DNA of 64,000 bases, taken from NCBI GenBank assembly GCA_964017065.1, contig OZ024785.1:13409592-13473591 (forward strand), read 5' to 3'. Below are positions 11,144 through 22,994 of this stretch, piece after piece. The position numbers and the translations under genes are program-made. This stretch comes from Haliclona indistincta. Its lineage: Eukaryota > Porifera > Demospongiae > Haplosclerida > Chalinidae. The notes beneath the pieces are model-generated. The model worked only from the letters and a program-made list of their open reading frames with translations. It made no database searches and was not told the origin of the DNA. Position 1 is the first letter of the stretch, and every line of letters begins with the position of its first letter.

Positions 11144-13342
11144 ACCTGTGCTTGTGTTGTCAAAGCCTCTTTCAAAGCCCACTTATATAAATTGAAAGCT
11201 CATGTGATTGATAACAAAACATTCATTGGGTTATTGACATATCTTTATATCATGGATCCCTCTTCTCTCACACTGCCTCCTCTGCCTATCTCAGCTCCAC
11301 GCCCTCTTCTCCTGTGAGAAAGCTATTATTCACTAGCTAGCCACTATCAAGCCAGATCAGCTTATTTGTGGGTAGTGGGTGGAATAGGTAGAAATGAATT
11401 TCAGCTGAGTCACCTGTTTTGGGTTTCAGTGATTGTGGTTTCAAGTTGCCTTCACTGAAAGTTGTTTTAAATTTCTCTTAGATTCAGTCTGGCCTGTATA
11501 TATTCTCCCCGAGGAAGTTGGTACTCGTGTCCACGCTCTCGGAGTGAACATTGTCGCTCTTCGTAGCCGCAAGTCAGATACCCAACCCGGCCAATTGGAT
11601 ATCATCAGTCCCACCGACCCCACGCCCATCGTGACCTGGGATCGCGACAAGATGCGGCGAACTGGCTGCCTTGGTAACATGGTATTTATTGAGATCGGAC
11701 GCAGGTGCAAAGGTGGACCGGGTCTAGTGTGGATGTTCGCTGGACCAGCGGATTCAGCACCACTCAGAGAGACCTTGCACAGGTACGCTTGTTTACCCAA
11801 CACTCTCCATTATGGTCTCCCCTGGGCGTGTGTTAAGAAGTGTTGATCTGTGACAGCCTATTGCCTCAATACCAGGGATTGTAACTGTCCCATTATCATT
11901 GCCTGAATGGGATAGAGTGTGTTCCTACCATCCTATAGCAACACCTGCGATTAATTCCGCTTGCATTTGGATTCACTGTCCTATCTGATTGTGTATGTAT
12001 CATGTTCTCTAACAAGCCAATAGCAGCTGCCATTGGAGCTTGAGTTTTTTTGCATCATGTAACAATTCCCTCTAAACCCAGACCACATGATCCTCATAAC
12101 TTGAACCATGAGCTAATGATCTCATTGTATGCCTATAACAACTCCTAATTTAGCTATGTGGAGTATACCATATGTTAATACAACAATCCTGCATTCTTTA
12201 ACATCTTGTATGGTGATACATCCTGTGCTATGCAATTTCTGGCACTCGTGACTAAAACAGCATTCAATATAGTTGTGGTCGGTTAATGTTATTCATTGCT
12301 GGATTGACCTGTTCAGTGTGTAATAGGGAGGGGGCACTCTAACAACTGTATATACAGTATGAGACACTTACTACCCCCTTGTCTCCTTCACTCCTACAGT
12401 TTCCTCTTCAAGGGTGATGGAAGGGCTGTTGCTATTCAAGCTCACACTCGACCAGCAGATGCTCAACCTCGTGCCTCGTTCGATCGCTCTCTCCCTCCCT
12501 CTTACTCTCGCCGAGCTTCGGCTGACAGTTTCCAGACCCAGACTATTAACACGCCAAGAAGACAGCGCAGCACAGACTCACAAGGGGAGAGCGACTCCGG
12601 TCACCCTCCTTCTCCTCTCAGCTCCTCTATCTCTCCTCCTCCTCCTGTTGATTTAAAGTCTCATCCCAATCGTCGCCGCTTGTCTGGCAGTATCCACAGG
12701 TCATCGCCACGTGACATCTATGAGAATACTGAGATCGATAGCGGTGTCCGTGACATGTCTGCTTCCGTTGATTCTTGTCTCGGCGGTGAGAGCATGTTCG
12801 ATATGGAGAACGGTAGTTTCGACGATAGATTATCTTATATGGATGAGTTACCGACTGGATCGATGGATGAGAGAGATTTTCAGCAGCGTCACCCCACACT
12901 ACCCTCATCCCTACCACGCCGTATCAGAATGGCGACTCATAGATCCAACTCCACCGCCACCTGTAAACCATCACAGCACGCTCAAGAATACATAGAAATG
13001 ATGCATCCCAGAGCTGCCCAGGCTAAGGATAGTTATGTATTAATGCAGCCAGTCGGGCATATCCAGTTGGACGGGAGTCCTCCGCGATCACTCAGTCCCA
13101 TCACAGAAACGGAACCACGCAAGAATAGATTTGTTCCCTCAAGTTACGAAAATCACATGCTCCCTTCTGAAATGGCTGGTCAGAAGTACGTCATGTATCA
13201 AAGACCCTATGAAAACGTCGAGCCTGCGGAGGGGGCCTTCTCTATCTCATCCGGCAAGAGTCCAAGAAGTCAACCAGTACGTTACGTAGAAGGACAACAG
13301 TTAACACCACCTGTAATGGTTCAAATGCCTTCAGTGTCGTAA
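10102..13342 (+). CDS. IRS/DOK-like docking protein (PH-PTB with YxxM and YxN tail)
   Basis: Exons 10102-10170, 10611-11073, 11482-11782 and 12400-13342 join in phase to give 591 residues. A second ATG follows the first directly. Residues about 5-155 look like a PH domain: the start GKLWTPRGK and the closing helix around PEDQKQWMKRL. The domain carries a serine-rich loop insertion. Residues about 178-278 match an IRS-type PTB domain, with IVTWDRDKMRRTG followed by FIEIGRRCKGGPGLVWM. The long tail carries tyrosines in docking contexts: Y385 (YENT), Y475 (YIEM), Y490 (YVLM), Y527 (YENH), Y541 (YVMY) and Y548 (YENV). YxxM recruits PI3K p85 and YxN recruits Grb2 in known families. The inferred role is a membrane-proximal adaptor for a receptor tyrosine kinase. 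Whether it is closer to IRS or DOK needs a tree. Confidence 0.85.
11088..11139. repeat. (TC)n microsatellite in docking-protein intron 2
   Basis: About 26 TC units lie just after the donor at 11074. This one sits at the 5' end of the intron rather than at the acceptor. Confidence 0.95.
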
Positions 13343-13535
13343 CAATAACTGGTTTTATGTTTGATCATCTTCCTTTCTCTTTCTTTCTCCTGCCCACTAT
13401 ACTTTCCATTAATTATTATAATATAAGTTTATTTATTTCATCCTACCCTTCCTACCCTTTTGGTATAATCATTACAATTATTTATTCTAAAATTATTAAT
13501 ATCCCTTACTCTCTATTATCTCTTATAATGGTACC

Positions 13536-13541
13536 AATAAA
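13536..13541 (+). terminator. AATAAA poly(A) signal of the docking-protein gene
   Basis: AATAAA lies 194 bases after the TAA stop in AT-rich DNA, and no other canonical hexamer lies closer. It is the likely cleavage signal. Confidence 0.7.
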
Positions 13542-13699
13542 GTATTTGAAAGTCAATCTTTGACAACAACGTTGCACGTATACCGACGTCGATATGTTAT
13601 AAAGGGTGGGGGAAGGATCTGCACGGAGATTAGATGGAGTGATCTGTGAGAGAGAGCGCAGCTAGGCTGTTGCAGTGCTAGAGCTAAAAGAGGAGCTTC

Positions 13700-14326
13700 T
13701 GAAACAGACCTTCGAAGTGACAAATGAGGTTAGTGCAGGAAGTGATGGTTCAATTACAAGTGCATCTCCAATGCAAATGACTAAAAATATGCCCTTCTGG
13801 TTGATGTATTCCCTGCTGCTCGACTGTTGACATTATTAACTCTCTGTGATGTGATTTGTGAGTAGTCTAGTCACCTAATATGACTATAGGTAGCTTTCAA
13901 TCCTTGACTAGTTGTTTACTGACATGGATATGAGGTCACTATTGGTATAAACTGATGTTACTAAATAAGTAGATAGACTAAATTATTTGCATCAAGGCTT
14001 CCTGAAACCACCCACATAACTCATTCAGCCAGCACTGGGGTCATTCCATGAGGCTAGGGCGATGCAAGACGTCTTACACACTACAGACTGTCTTACTATG
14101 CAACATAAAATTCAAAACTATTGAGCAATTTCTCTAACTGTGCAATACCCTGTAAAACATTGAGTCTGAAATTTAATTATTTCCGTTATAGTTACTTAAA
14201 CCTGAACAATAATCATTGTTTGTATCTCTAATCAAAATTAAGATAGAGCCTCAGTCTAGTTGATCATTGTTGGTCCTGTACTAAATTCTTTTTATTGTGC
14301 ATTGCGATTGCAGCAGAAGAGAAGTG
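13700..14326. repeat. Duplicated block, copy 1
   Basis: This block runs from GAAACAGACC to GCAGCAGAAGAGAAG. It recurs at 14520-15136 with scattered substitutions and small indels, a spacing of about 830 bases. It is non-coding in all frames, so it is a local segmental duplication or two copies of one degraded element. Confidence 0.8.
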
Positions 14327-14411
14327 TTCGGGATAACCTGTTATTATACTATCTCTGCAAAATTTTGTAAAAAAAGAATAGAACAGTAGAAAAGTTGAAG
14401 ATACGTAGACT

Positions 14412-14469
14412 ATGAGCAATAATATTATTCTATGTGATATTCTTCAATATCACATAGAATATTGCTCAT
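14412..14469. repeat. Hairpin between the duplicated blocks
   Basis: Arms of about 25 bases (ATGAGCAAT... / ...ATTGCTCAT, sharing CTATGTGATATT) pair around a short CTTC loop. A related partial copy (CACATATTGCTCAT) follows at about 14500. Confidence 0.8.
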
Positions 14470-14519
14470 GGAGTAGTATTCACAGAGTCATAGAACATCA
14501 CATATTGCTCATAGAGGGA

Positions 14520-15136
14520 TAGAAACAGACTAAGTTCATCTTTCAAGTGACAAATGAGGTTAGTGTAGGAAGTGATGGTCCAATTACAAGTGCATCTCCA
14601 ATGCAGATGACTAAAAAATATGCCTTTCTGGTTGATTTATTCTCTGCTGCTCAGCTGTTGACATTATTAACTCTCTGTGATGTGATTTGTGAGTAGTCTA
14701 GTCACCTAATATGACTATAGGTAGCTTTCAATCCTTGAGTAGTTGTTTACTGACATGGATATGAGTTCACTATTGGTATAAACTGATGTTACTAAATAAG
14801 TAGATAGACTAAATTATTTGCATCAAGGCTTCCTGAAACCACCCACGTAACTCATTCAGCCAGCACTAGGGTAACTCCATGGGGCTAGGGTGATGCAAGA
14901 CTTCTTACACACTAAAGACTGTTTTACTATGCAGATTTATTTCAATTTATCTAACTGTGCAATACCCTGTAAAACATTGAGCTTGATTATTCCGTGATAG
15001 TTACTTGAAACCTCACGGAGCTTGAAATTGTTTGTATCTCTAATCAAAGTTAAGATAGAGCCTCAGTCTAGATGATTATTGTCAGTCCTGTGCTGAATTC
15101 TTTTTATTGTGCATTGTAATTGCAGCAGAAGAGAGG
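14520..15136. repeat. Duplicated block, copy 2
   Basis: Second copy of the block at 13700-14326, in the same orientation. It shares long identical runs such as the one containing GACATGGATATGAG. Confidence 0.8.
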
Positions 15137-16223
15137 TGATGATGGACCTTCACGCTTACCAAACGCTCCGTTTAGACTATGTTGCAAAATTATTATTTGT
15201 TCTTAACTAATTATTTTCGGGCACATCTTCTAAACAGGACTAGCCGCTATTCGGAGGCAGCTACTACTCAAAGAACAGTGATGATACAAAATGCAGTGTC
15301 AAGGCACCAAGAAAGAAATCAGCCATGAGTTGTGTAGAGCTAAATGTCAGTGGACATAACTATAAGGTGAATGGTCATGAGTGAAGAGAACGGTAGATTT
15401 AGTAGTCAGCAACATAGGAGTTAGTAAGCAATGAGAGGACTTGCAGTGCAAAATTAGAGGTGTGATGGAAAGAAGAATTTTTTGCAGACTTCTCTCGAAA
15501 GCTGCTCTTAGGTTAATTTCCCATACTTTCTCCTGTGTTCTTATTGATGCATAATTTAAACCAGCCTCATTTAGTCATGCTAACTTCTGTAGTGATTCTT
15601 CCTTCCGTCACTAACCTCGAAAATTCGGGTCAAATCCGGGATAAGCTGTGTTATTATCTCTGCAAATAATTTTATAAAAATAATAGTAGAACAATAGAAA
15701 AGTTAAAGATAACATATTGAATGGTAGTGTGAATATTAGAATGGTGAAACTGACTCATTATCCTAAACTCACATGGGCAGATCAAGGATAACTGGAGTAA
15801 GGTGATAAGAAATCTTACCGATGGTGATGGTGCAGTACCTCTCTCTCTCTTGTTGATCAAACACTTCAAAGTACTTTGCTACCACAGTGAACACCAGTCC
15901 TCTATCCATCAGATTGAAGGAGACACACCATGATAACCATAGCACTATAACAAAACATATGAACACATACACTCACAGTGGGACAGGCACCATCACATGA
16001 GGTATGAACTCACTGCATTCACCTCCATGAGTATGTGAATTTATTTATCATGCATCAATTCTTTTTTCTGTTTGCGATCACCAATGGAGGTGGGCATGAT
16101 GCAGTGGCTGAGGTACAGATCACAGATCACAGATCAGTTCAAGAGAATACAAGAGAACTTTGAAATAACTGGTATGATGAGGCTTGTATCAACTTAGGTT
16201 TAACTAATTCTATCTTCTTCCCA

Positions 16224-16430
16224 CTGTCCCAGTACTGCCTGTCACCCGCGCAGCCATGAGGGGTGACAGTGATAGGACTTGAGGTTGCATACAACTTGTA
16301 GATACTTGAGCACTTAGATCTAAAAAACCACTACAGATTATAGCACCAGTATACAACCTGTCAAGTATCTACAAGTTGTATGCAATGCCATCCCTGTCAC
16401 CCCTCATGCGGTGACAGGCAGTGGGACAGG
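16224..16430. mobile_element. Foldback/MITE-like element with arms of about 80 bp
   Basis: The left arm, from about 16224, contains CTGCCTGTCACC, ATGAGGGGTGACAG and GCATACAACTTGTAGATA. The right arm, ending near 16430, carries their reverse complements in mirror order, leaving a spacer of about 55 bases. No open frame is present. Pieces of the terminal motif (GTGGGACAGGCACC type) also occur at about 15977 and 16550, so related copies are nested around it. Confidence 0.7.
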
Positions 16431-16445
16431 CATGTTCATCAATGA

Positions 16446-16478
16446 GTTCATATCTTAGCTGTGAGCTAAGATATGAAC
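16446..16478. repeat. Perfect palindrome with 15-bp arms
   Basis: GTTCATATCTTAGCT, then GTG, then the exact reverse complement. It lies between the foldback element and the first exon of the unrecognised gene end. Confidence 0.9.
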
Positions 16479-16535
16479 AAGTGAGTCTCCTCATGACCAC
16501 ACCTACTCACTCTATTCTCCACCCACCCCCATTAG

Positions 16536-16946
16536 ATTGCTATCAGTGTCAAGGTGCCTGTCCCACTATCCCCATCAGTTCATCATGTGGATATACTGGT
16601 AGGCACTAAGAGACTAGACTAGACTACACTTACTCCTTGCTCTCTCTCGTCATACTCACTCAGTTGATCACGCAGATCACCTTACTGATGGTGATAGTGG
16701 GATGTGCTGAGCATAAGCTAGCTCCCAGCATGGTTGTGTATGGTTTCAAGATGATCTATGTTCCGATCATGCCGGGACACAGGAAGAGACTGCCTCAGAG
16801 GTGAGAGCAACAGAACTAGACGTGATGCTCCATCACTACATACTCCTAGCATGGTGTCACTCATCAAGCCGGCCGCTGACAAGAGCTATGTTGATCTGAC
16901 GCTCTCGTTTGAAAATGAGAAATGTGATAACTACATAACATTCTAG
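16536..16946 (+). CDS. Unrecognised gene, last three exons
   Basis: Three open segments join in phase across GT-AG introns: 16536-16598, 16664-16800 and 16850-16946, ending in TAG. They encode 98 residues. The middle exon starts hydrophobic (ITLLMVIVG) and continues with SMVVYGFKMIYVPIMPGH. The last exon is soluble-looking (KSYVDLTLSFENEK). An AATAAA at 17127-17132 supports a gene end here. No family is recognised and the 5' end is missing, since the foldback element lies directly upstream. It may be a gene fragment. Confidence 0.35.
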
Positions 16947-17126
16947 ATATACCAGGATAAGTAATAATACTAGGATAAGTAACTCCATGTTGCTTAGCAG
17001 AACTAGGATGACTCCATGTTGCCTAGTGTTCTTGAAAGAGATACTAAAAGAATGCACACAAAGACCTTGTGATCGAGTCTGTGCTTCATAGCAATGCAAA
17101 AGCTATATTATAGGTATCAGAATCTC

Positions 17127-17132
17127 AATAAA
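17127..17132 (+). terminator. AATAAA poly(A) signal
   Basis: Hexamer about 180 bases after the stop of the unrecognised gene end at 16946. It suits that gene but is only as good as the gene call. Confidence 0.4.
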
Positions 17133-17575
17133 AGTCATAAACTGTATAGTACTCGGAAAATTGTTCTCTAATGAGCTTAAATGATATCTGATATTTCTAT
17201 GAAATACATTTGTACGGGCAATGACATTCAAAGGTTTCACTCCTATCAATACCATACAATAGAACCTCAATCTAGCATGCAATTATCGTCAAACTCACAC
17301 ACTGACTTCCTTTAAATGCTCATTTAGAGTGCTGTAAAATAACTGGTCTATGCTCTGCTGCAAACTTTACCATGATGACTAAAGACTGGTCTACAACATC
17401 AAGAGTGTCAAGATGACTGACTGAATGCTGATTTTCTCCTGTTGTACATAATGTACAAGAGAAATGCAGCTTTTAAAAATAGAGCAGTATAATAATTACC
17501 ATCATGCTCCGATGAGACAACAATTTTTTCAAAATTAATTTTATTATTGCGTGGGTGGGCTCATAATTATTGCAA

Positions 17576-18060
17576 ATGGCGGTGGAGGAGGTGTTTCGTT
17601 TTGCTGGCTACTCAGTGGTGCGCTGGATGCCCGTGCACAGACAACCAGTAGTTGACGTTATTAGAACATGCTTAGAGAGCTACGGGCTCCACTTTGAGTC
17701 CGAGGGAGCCGATCAAGACGCCATTGAAGTGGAACGTTTCTATCATCGCGACGCACGTGGCGAGTTCTGGGTTGTTCTTAGCGAGCGTGGTAAGGTGGTG
17801 GGATCCATTGGATACCACAAGCTGGATGATGAGGAGGAAGGGACTGTAGAGATTAGGAAAATGTACCTACTCCCCGAGGCTAGAGGAAAGAAACTGGGAC
17901 GCACTTTGTTAGAGGTGGAGTTCATGACTAGCCCCTCCCATTGTACTGCATCTCTCCTTCTTCTCACTCTCTCTCTCCGTCCATCCCTCTCTCTCTCCCT
18001 CTCTCCTTTCCTCCCTCCCCCTCTCTCTCTTTCTCTCTACGTCTCTATTTCTCTCTTTCT

Positions 18061-18128
<68 letters not shown>

Positions 18129-18302
18129 TAGAGGATGGAGCAGCATATTATAGTCAGTGGTTACAGTACAGCAGTAGTGGAGACAGCCTCAGTATTACAT
18201 GAGGCATGTGGTCTCTATCAGTCAGCTGGATACCATCCTGTACATGGAGTCAATACAACACGATGTAATATGAGACTAACCAAGAAACTATTACCAGAAT
18301 AA
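17576..18302 (+). CDS. GNAT-family N-acetyltransferase
   Basis: Two exons, 17576-17914 and 18132-18302, join in phase 0 to give 169 residues. The GNAT core is visible: [20 protein letters not shown] (strands 2-3), [22 protein letters not shown] (strand 4 and the acetyl-CoA-binding RGKKLG loop), then [18 protein letters not shown] (the closing helix with the usual Tyr). It therefore transfers an acetyl group from acetyl-CoA to an amine; the substrate is unknown. The ATG at 17576 is the first in frame and gives a normal GNAT length. The donor at 17915 (GTGGAG) is weak, but the join restores the family pattern exactly. The single intron is filled by a pyrimidine microsatellite ending at the acceptor. 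NLR1 starts about 200 bases downstream. Confidence 0.85.
17945..18131. repeat. CT microsatellite ending at GNAT 3' splice site
   Basis: Mixed CT/CCCT sequence turns into about 29 pure CT units, then reaches the acceptor TTAG at 18131. Confidence 0.9.
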
Positions 18303-18499
18303 GAATGAATTTTGTTTGAATCAACCACCTATATGTAATGTGTTTTAAAATTTAGTGTTTGGCTGGGCGTGTACCATATAAGTCACCTGATGCATCATTA
18401 ACTGATATTCATATCAGCATAAATGATATTCATAGCACTCGAGATGGGGCACACCTATGCTTACTTAGCATTCCTGAAAGTGTCAATGAAAAGTTAAGA

Positions 18500-21400
18500 A
18501 TGGCGACGAGAGACACAGATGGTGAGTGATATAGCTCTTGTTAGCTTATTGTCCTCACATTTTGGTATTAAACCTCTTTATATCAGCATACTACATGATA
18601 TTATAGCTGCTCAGTATTATTGTGTGTTGTTACTATAGCTTTAGGTGCCACACCCAGTCTACTAGAGCTAAAGACACTGAAAACAAGAGATGGTAAACCA
18701 TTGAAGATCATTCAAACTATCGCTGCTGGTGACTATGAGACATTTGGCATGTTCCTACTACAAGATGAGAATGGAGCTGCTGTTAAAGTGATTAAGAAGG
18801 ATCATGATGGTGCTGAGAGTGTCACACAGGCCATCCTGCAGCACTGGCTAGTGACTAGTGGTGACTCATCTACTCGTACATATCAACACTTGATAGAGTG
18901 TCTCAGAGACTCTGAACTGGGAGCACTAGCTGATCTTATAGCAGCTGTCAGAGGTATGTGTGTACTACATTATTAGTAACTTTTGCAGGAATTTAATGTA
19001 TGCATGTAGTATGTTTGTGACAGTGATGTAAAATAATTCCTGTATGGATGTACAATTGTGTTCAGGTTTAGCTTTTTATGTGAAATTGTTATGTATAACA
19101 TGGCTATGGCATAGTGTTATTTTTTGCTATAATTTTATTTTATTACCAAGTTTGATGAGGTGTCACTGATTGTCAAATGATCTAAATTGTAACATAATGT
19201 CATTCCTAATTGTTGTAGGTATTATTATTAGTTCTCCTCAAGCAATAACCACTCAAGAGACCAGTCCTCTCTCTTCTTATGCATCCTATCTTTGTGACTT
19301 GTATATTGATACGTCGGCTCACAGCCATACCTCTCAACATTGGTCCCATCTTCCTCGATGTCAGTTTGTTAACCTAGCAATGATCACAGATGAGCCTGTG
19401 CGTCGTGGTGGACCAGAGGAAGAGATTATCAGACTTGCACAGCAGGGGAAAATTGAAACCGTTGTTAGTCACAAGGAACAAATCACTCTTAGTGAGATAT
19501 TCAACCCACCATTGGTTGTGCTACCATCGCCATCTTTTCAAAGAATAATTCTTATTGAAGGAGCCCCAGGAGTGGGAAAGAGCACACTTGCTCTCCACAT
19601 CTGCAACCAATGGGCTCAAGGCATTCCCTTTTTGGACAGATTTGACACAGTCGTTCTTGTATACTTACGTGATCTAGTCATCCAAGATGCCAGTACCTTA
19701 GCTGATATTCTACCCTCCAATAAAAGAGTGCAGACTGACACTGTGGCGTCTCAGATAGAAGCTTGTAACGGATTGAATACCTTATTCATTTTTGATGGAT
19801 GGGATGAGTTTCCACGCTGCTTACAAGATCGATCACTTATATCTAGAATAATTAAAAAGCCACACGAGCTTTCACTTCACAAGAGTACTGTTCTTATCAC
19901 CTCTAGACCAGTGTCTTCAGGAGATTTGCTCCACATAATCAATAAACGAGTGGAGATCTTAGGATTTACACAATGCCAGATTCGTGAGTACATTGAGAGA
20001 GCTTTAAGTGGTAACAGTGCTCACATCCAGAAGCTAGTTCAACATCTTGAAGACCATCCAGTTATAGAAGGTTACTGCTATGTACCTCTTCATGTAGCAA
20101 TGCTTGTGCACATATTCCTGACGATGAAGGGAGCTTTGCCGACAACTCACCATGAGCTTTTCTGTGATCTTGTACTCTGTAGTATTATCCGAGAACAAAG
20201 AACACATCAAGATGTTGTTATAGACTTGACAGAAATATCAACTCTAGATGACCTTCCTAGTGCCCTCAAGGCTCAGTTAAATCACCTCAGTGTTCTTGCA
20301 TATGAGGGGGTGATGCAAGACAAGGTAGTATTCTACCAAAAAGATTTACTAGATATACAATTGCATTCAAATTGTGCAACTTTAGGACTCATTCAGGGTG
20401 TTGAGGGACTTACAAAAATTAGTATATCTACCTCATACAATTTTCTTCATCTCTCTGTTCAAGAGCTTCTTGCTGCTTACCATATATCACGAATGAACCC
20501 TTCTAGCAGACAAGTGGAGATATTTCAATATATGATTAAAACTCCTCGATTTCAACCAGTTCTTTGTTACTATAGCGGCTTCACAAAACTTGCTAATTCT
20601 GCAATAAGAGAATTGATTTCTAATTATTCTCAACGGACATCGTGTAGTATTGAGCACATGCTACCTCTGCTACACTGCTTGTATGAAACACAAAATACTT
20701 CTTTATGCCATTTAGTTGACCCTTATTTCAATCGTGACTTGATTGATTCCACAATTAGTAGTGGACGGTTTACATCAGTAGATTTTTTAGTGATTGGCTT
20801 TGTTGTAGGCTCAATTCTGTCTTCATCAACTTCAGATGAGACGAAAAAAATTAATATTAATTTGGAGCTAAACGACTTTGATGATAATCACAACAAAGTG
20901 AAGTTATTTTTTACTGAACTGTCAAGCTGCCGTGTTCAAGGACAAGCCACAACTTGTGATTTGACAAGGAGGTCACTGAGACTTCAAGTTTCCGTAGAAA
21001 GAGAAATCACTTGCAAATTAATAGCAGATTACTTAATATCTTCTTCACCAATAGTTAGTTATCTTGAAATCAATTTCGGTCCCTTTTTCAAACATGACCG
21101 TGGCAATAGCCTGCAATTCTTGGCAAAAGCTTTACAGATCAATACCAGTGTAACTCATCTAAGATTATATGCACACAGCAAGGTTCATTTGTTGGCTCTT
21201 GACCGAATGTTGCAAGAGAATAAAACATTAACACATCTTGTGCTTTCATATTCTCCGGGATTGTACTCAGTAAAATTCATTTTTCAGGGTCTTCAGCACA
21301 ATACAACACTTGTTCACTTAGATATGTCCAATTCACAAATATCTACTGCAGAACATACTCTACAGGCTCTTAGTGAAATGCTTCGAGTGAACAAATCACT

Positions 21401-21869
21401 TACACACCTTGATCTATCAAACAACGAACATTTGACTAACTCAGGAGCTCACTATATTTTTATTGGTCTTCAGCACAATTCCACACTGGTCAACTTAAAT
21501 TTGTCTAATACAGGAATAACTGCTACAGAACATACTCAACGGGCTCTTGGTGACATGCTTCGAGTGAACAAATCACTTACACTCCTTGATCTATCAAACA
21601 ACGAACATTTGACTAACTCAGGAGCTCACTATATTTTTATTGGTCTTCAGCACAATTCCACACTGGTCAACTTAAATTTGTCTAATACAGGAATAACTGC
21701 TACAGATCATACTCTACAGGCTCTTGGTGAAATGCTTCCAGCGAACAAATCACTTACACACCTTGATCTATCACACCGTAATGATAACAGCCGAGGCAGA
21801 CATTGTGACTCAGTCAAACAAATGAACTTGTATTTTTTGGCACATAATGTGATTGTACTTACACTGTAG
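18500..21869 (+). CDS. NLR1: Death-NACHT-LRR receptor with disrupted C-terminus
   Basis: Exons 18500-18521 (start MATRDTD), 18639-18953 and 19219-21869 join with phase-1 introns to give 995 residues. Exon 2 encodes a Death-like domain (IIQTIAAGDYETFGMFL ... AILQHWLV). Exon 3 holds a conserved pre-NACHT segment, a Walker A GAPGVGKST, a Walker B LFIFDGWDEF, the TSRP motif, a winged-helix-type FLHLSVQELLAAYH, and ribonuclease-inhibitor-type leucine-rich repeats. It is a predicted cytosolic sensor: NACHT oligomerises on ATP binding and the Death domain signals. The LRR reading frame departs from that of NLR2 at about 21775, where foreign sequence is inserted. It ends at a TAG after about 30 unrelated residues, leaving the last repeats stranded downstream. 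Confidence 0.85.
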
Positions 21870-21962
21870 CCTATCCATTAAATACCAGTACCATACATTG
21901 TACTGCTGAATGATAAGATATTTCTGAGTCACAACTACCTTGTTGCTGTTGCTATACAACAC

Positions 21963-22145
21963 AATGAAAACTTGAATTAGGTGACATACACGTAGCAGTT
22001 TGCAGCATAATTCAGTCTTCAGTATAATACTGCAATGACTGTCTTATATCTATAAACACAGGATTGACTACTACAGAAGATATTGCTCAGGCTCTTGATA
22101 AAATGGTTGAAGTGAACAAAACCATTCGAAAAAATTATTCTAGGT
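21963..22145 (+). pseudogene. Stranded last LRR of NLR1
   Basis: This stretch aligns closely with the final repeats of NLR2 (31695-31860): it shares AGCAGTTTGCAGCATAATTC and the CAGGCTCTTGATAAAATGG segment. It lies after the NLR1 stop, contains small indels, and is not in one frame. It is the original 3' end of NLR1, cut off by the insertion at about 21775-21962. Confidence 0.8.
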
Positions 22146-22994
22146 AAAAATGAAAATCGGGCTAATTAAGATATTATGATTTTAACAGAAATCTTTAACT
22201 TTCAATTAGCAAAACTGAAACCTCATCACTGCCCAAAATTGAAACAATAGCCATAATTTTTTTTAGTTCATGAACATACAATTAAGATTCTGCATGTTTT
22301 AAATGACACTGCACAAGAGCAGCAACTTGAACAGCATGTGCTTGACTAAATTGGAATGGATGAGGAGAGAGTCATGATGATCATGCAGCAGCTGAATCGA
22401 TCCTGACAACTACTGATGTGTTGCTGCTTACTTTAGCTATTTGCCGGAAAGAGGAAGGAGCTAGTTCACCTCCTTCGGAACTGAAACTGTAATCCAGCCT
22501 TCACCAGGAAAACATTTGCATAGATGCTAATGATATCTGTATCTTTACACTTACAGTTGTCATTCATTATAATAGCACAAATTAATAATTCACATCTTCA
22601 TGTGCTCCTGTTCACATGTAACTCTAGACACAAGCAAATTCCATAGTGTTTGTATCTAGCTGTTATAATTAGTATCAGTTTTCATCCATGTTGCACAGCT
22701 GCGCTATATCCAGTTCATGTGAATTGTCATTACAGCACACATTTCTTGAAGTTTATTGCATGTTTTTGTAGGTATAGATCCCTAAAAACTCCCTCCAAAG
22801 TTTTACTTCCAAAAAAGTATTTTTTCATGAGCTGCTAAAAACAGCACTTTTAAAACACTTACTTTGGTGGGCAGGTACGCGTGACGTAGATGGGAGAACC
22901 TGTTGCGCGGTAGCAATGCTGGTAATGTATGCAGACAGCAGTGGAGACAGCGTTTACCAAGTTCCCTAAGATGTAACAGCGAGTCTTCTCTAAT

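Larger units (their letters stand above)
13343..16535. other. Intergenic repeat-rich stretch
   Basis: No convincing gene is present. The region holds two copies of a roughly 0.6-kb block, a strong hairpin at 14412-14469, a foldback element at 16224-16430 and a perfect palindrome at 16446-16478. On the minus strand, 15837-15953 looks exon-like: it follows a TTATAG, is open, contains FTVVAKYFEVFD, and is followed by GTAAG. No partner exons were found, so it is not called as a gene. Confidence 0.5.

Noticed and set aside
11441..11803. 120-codon minus-strand frame
   Set aside because: Shadow of the PTB exon on the other strand.
16536..16606. CYQCQGACP reading suggesting a Ly6/uPAR-type domain
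   Set aside because: That frame lacks the rest of the cysteine pattern and does not join in phase to the following exons; another frame of the same segment does.
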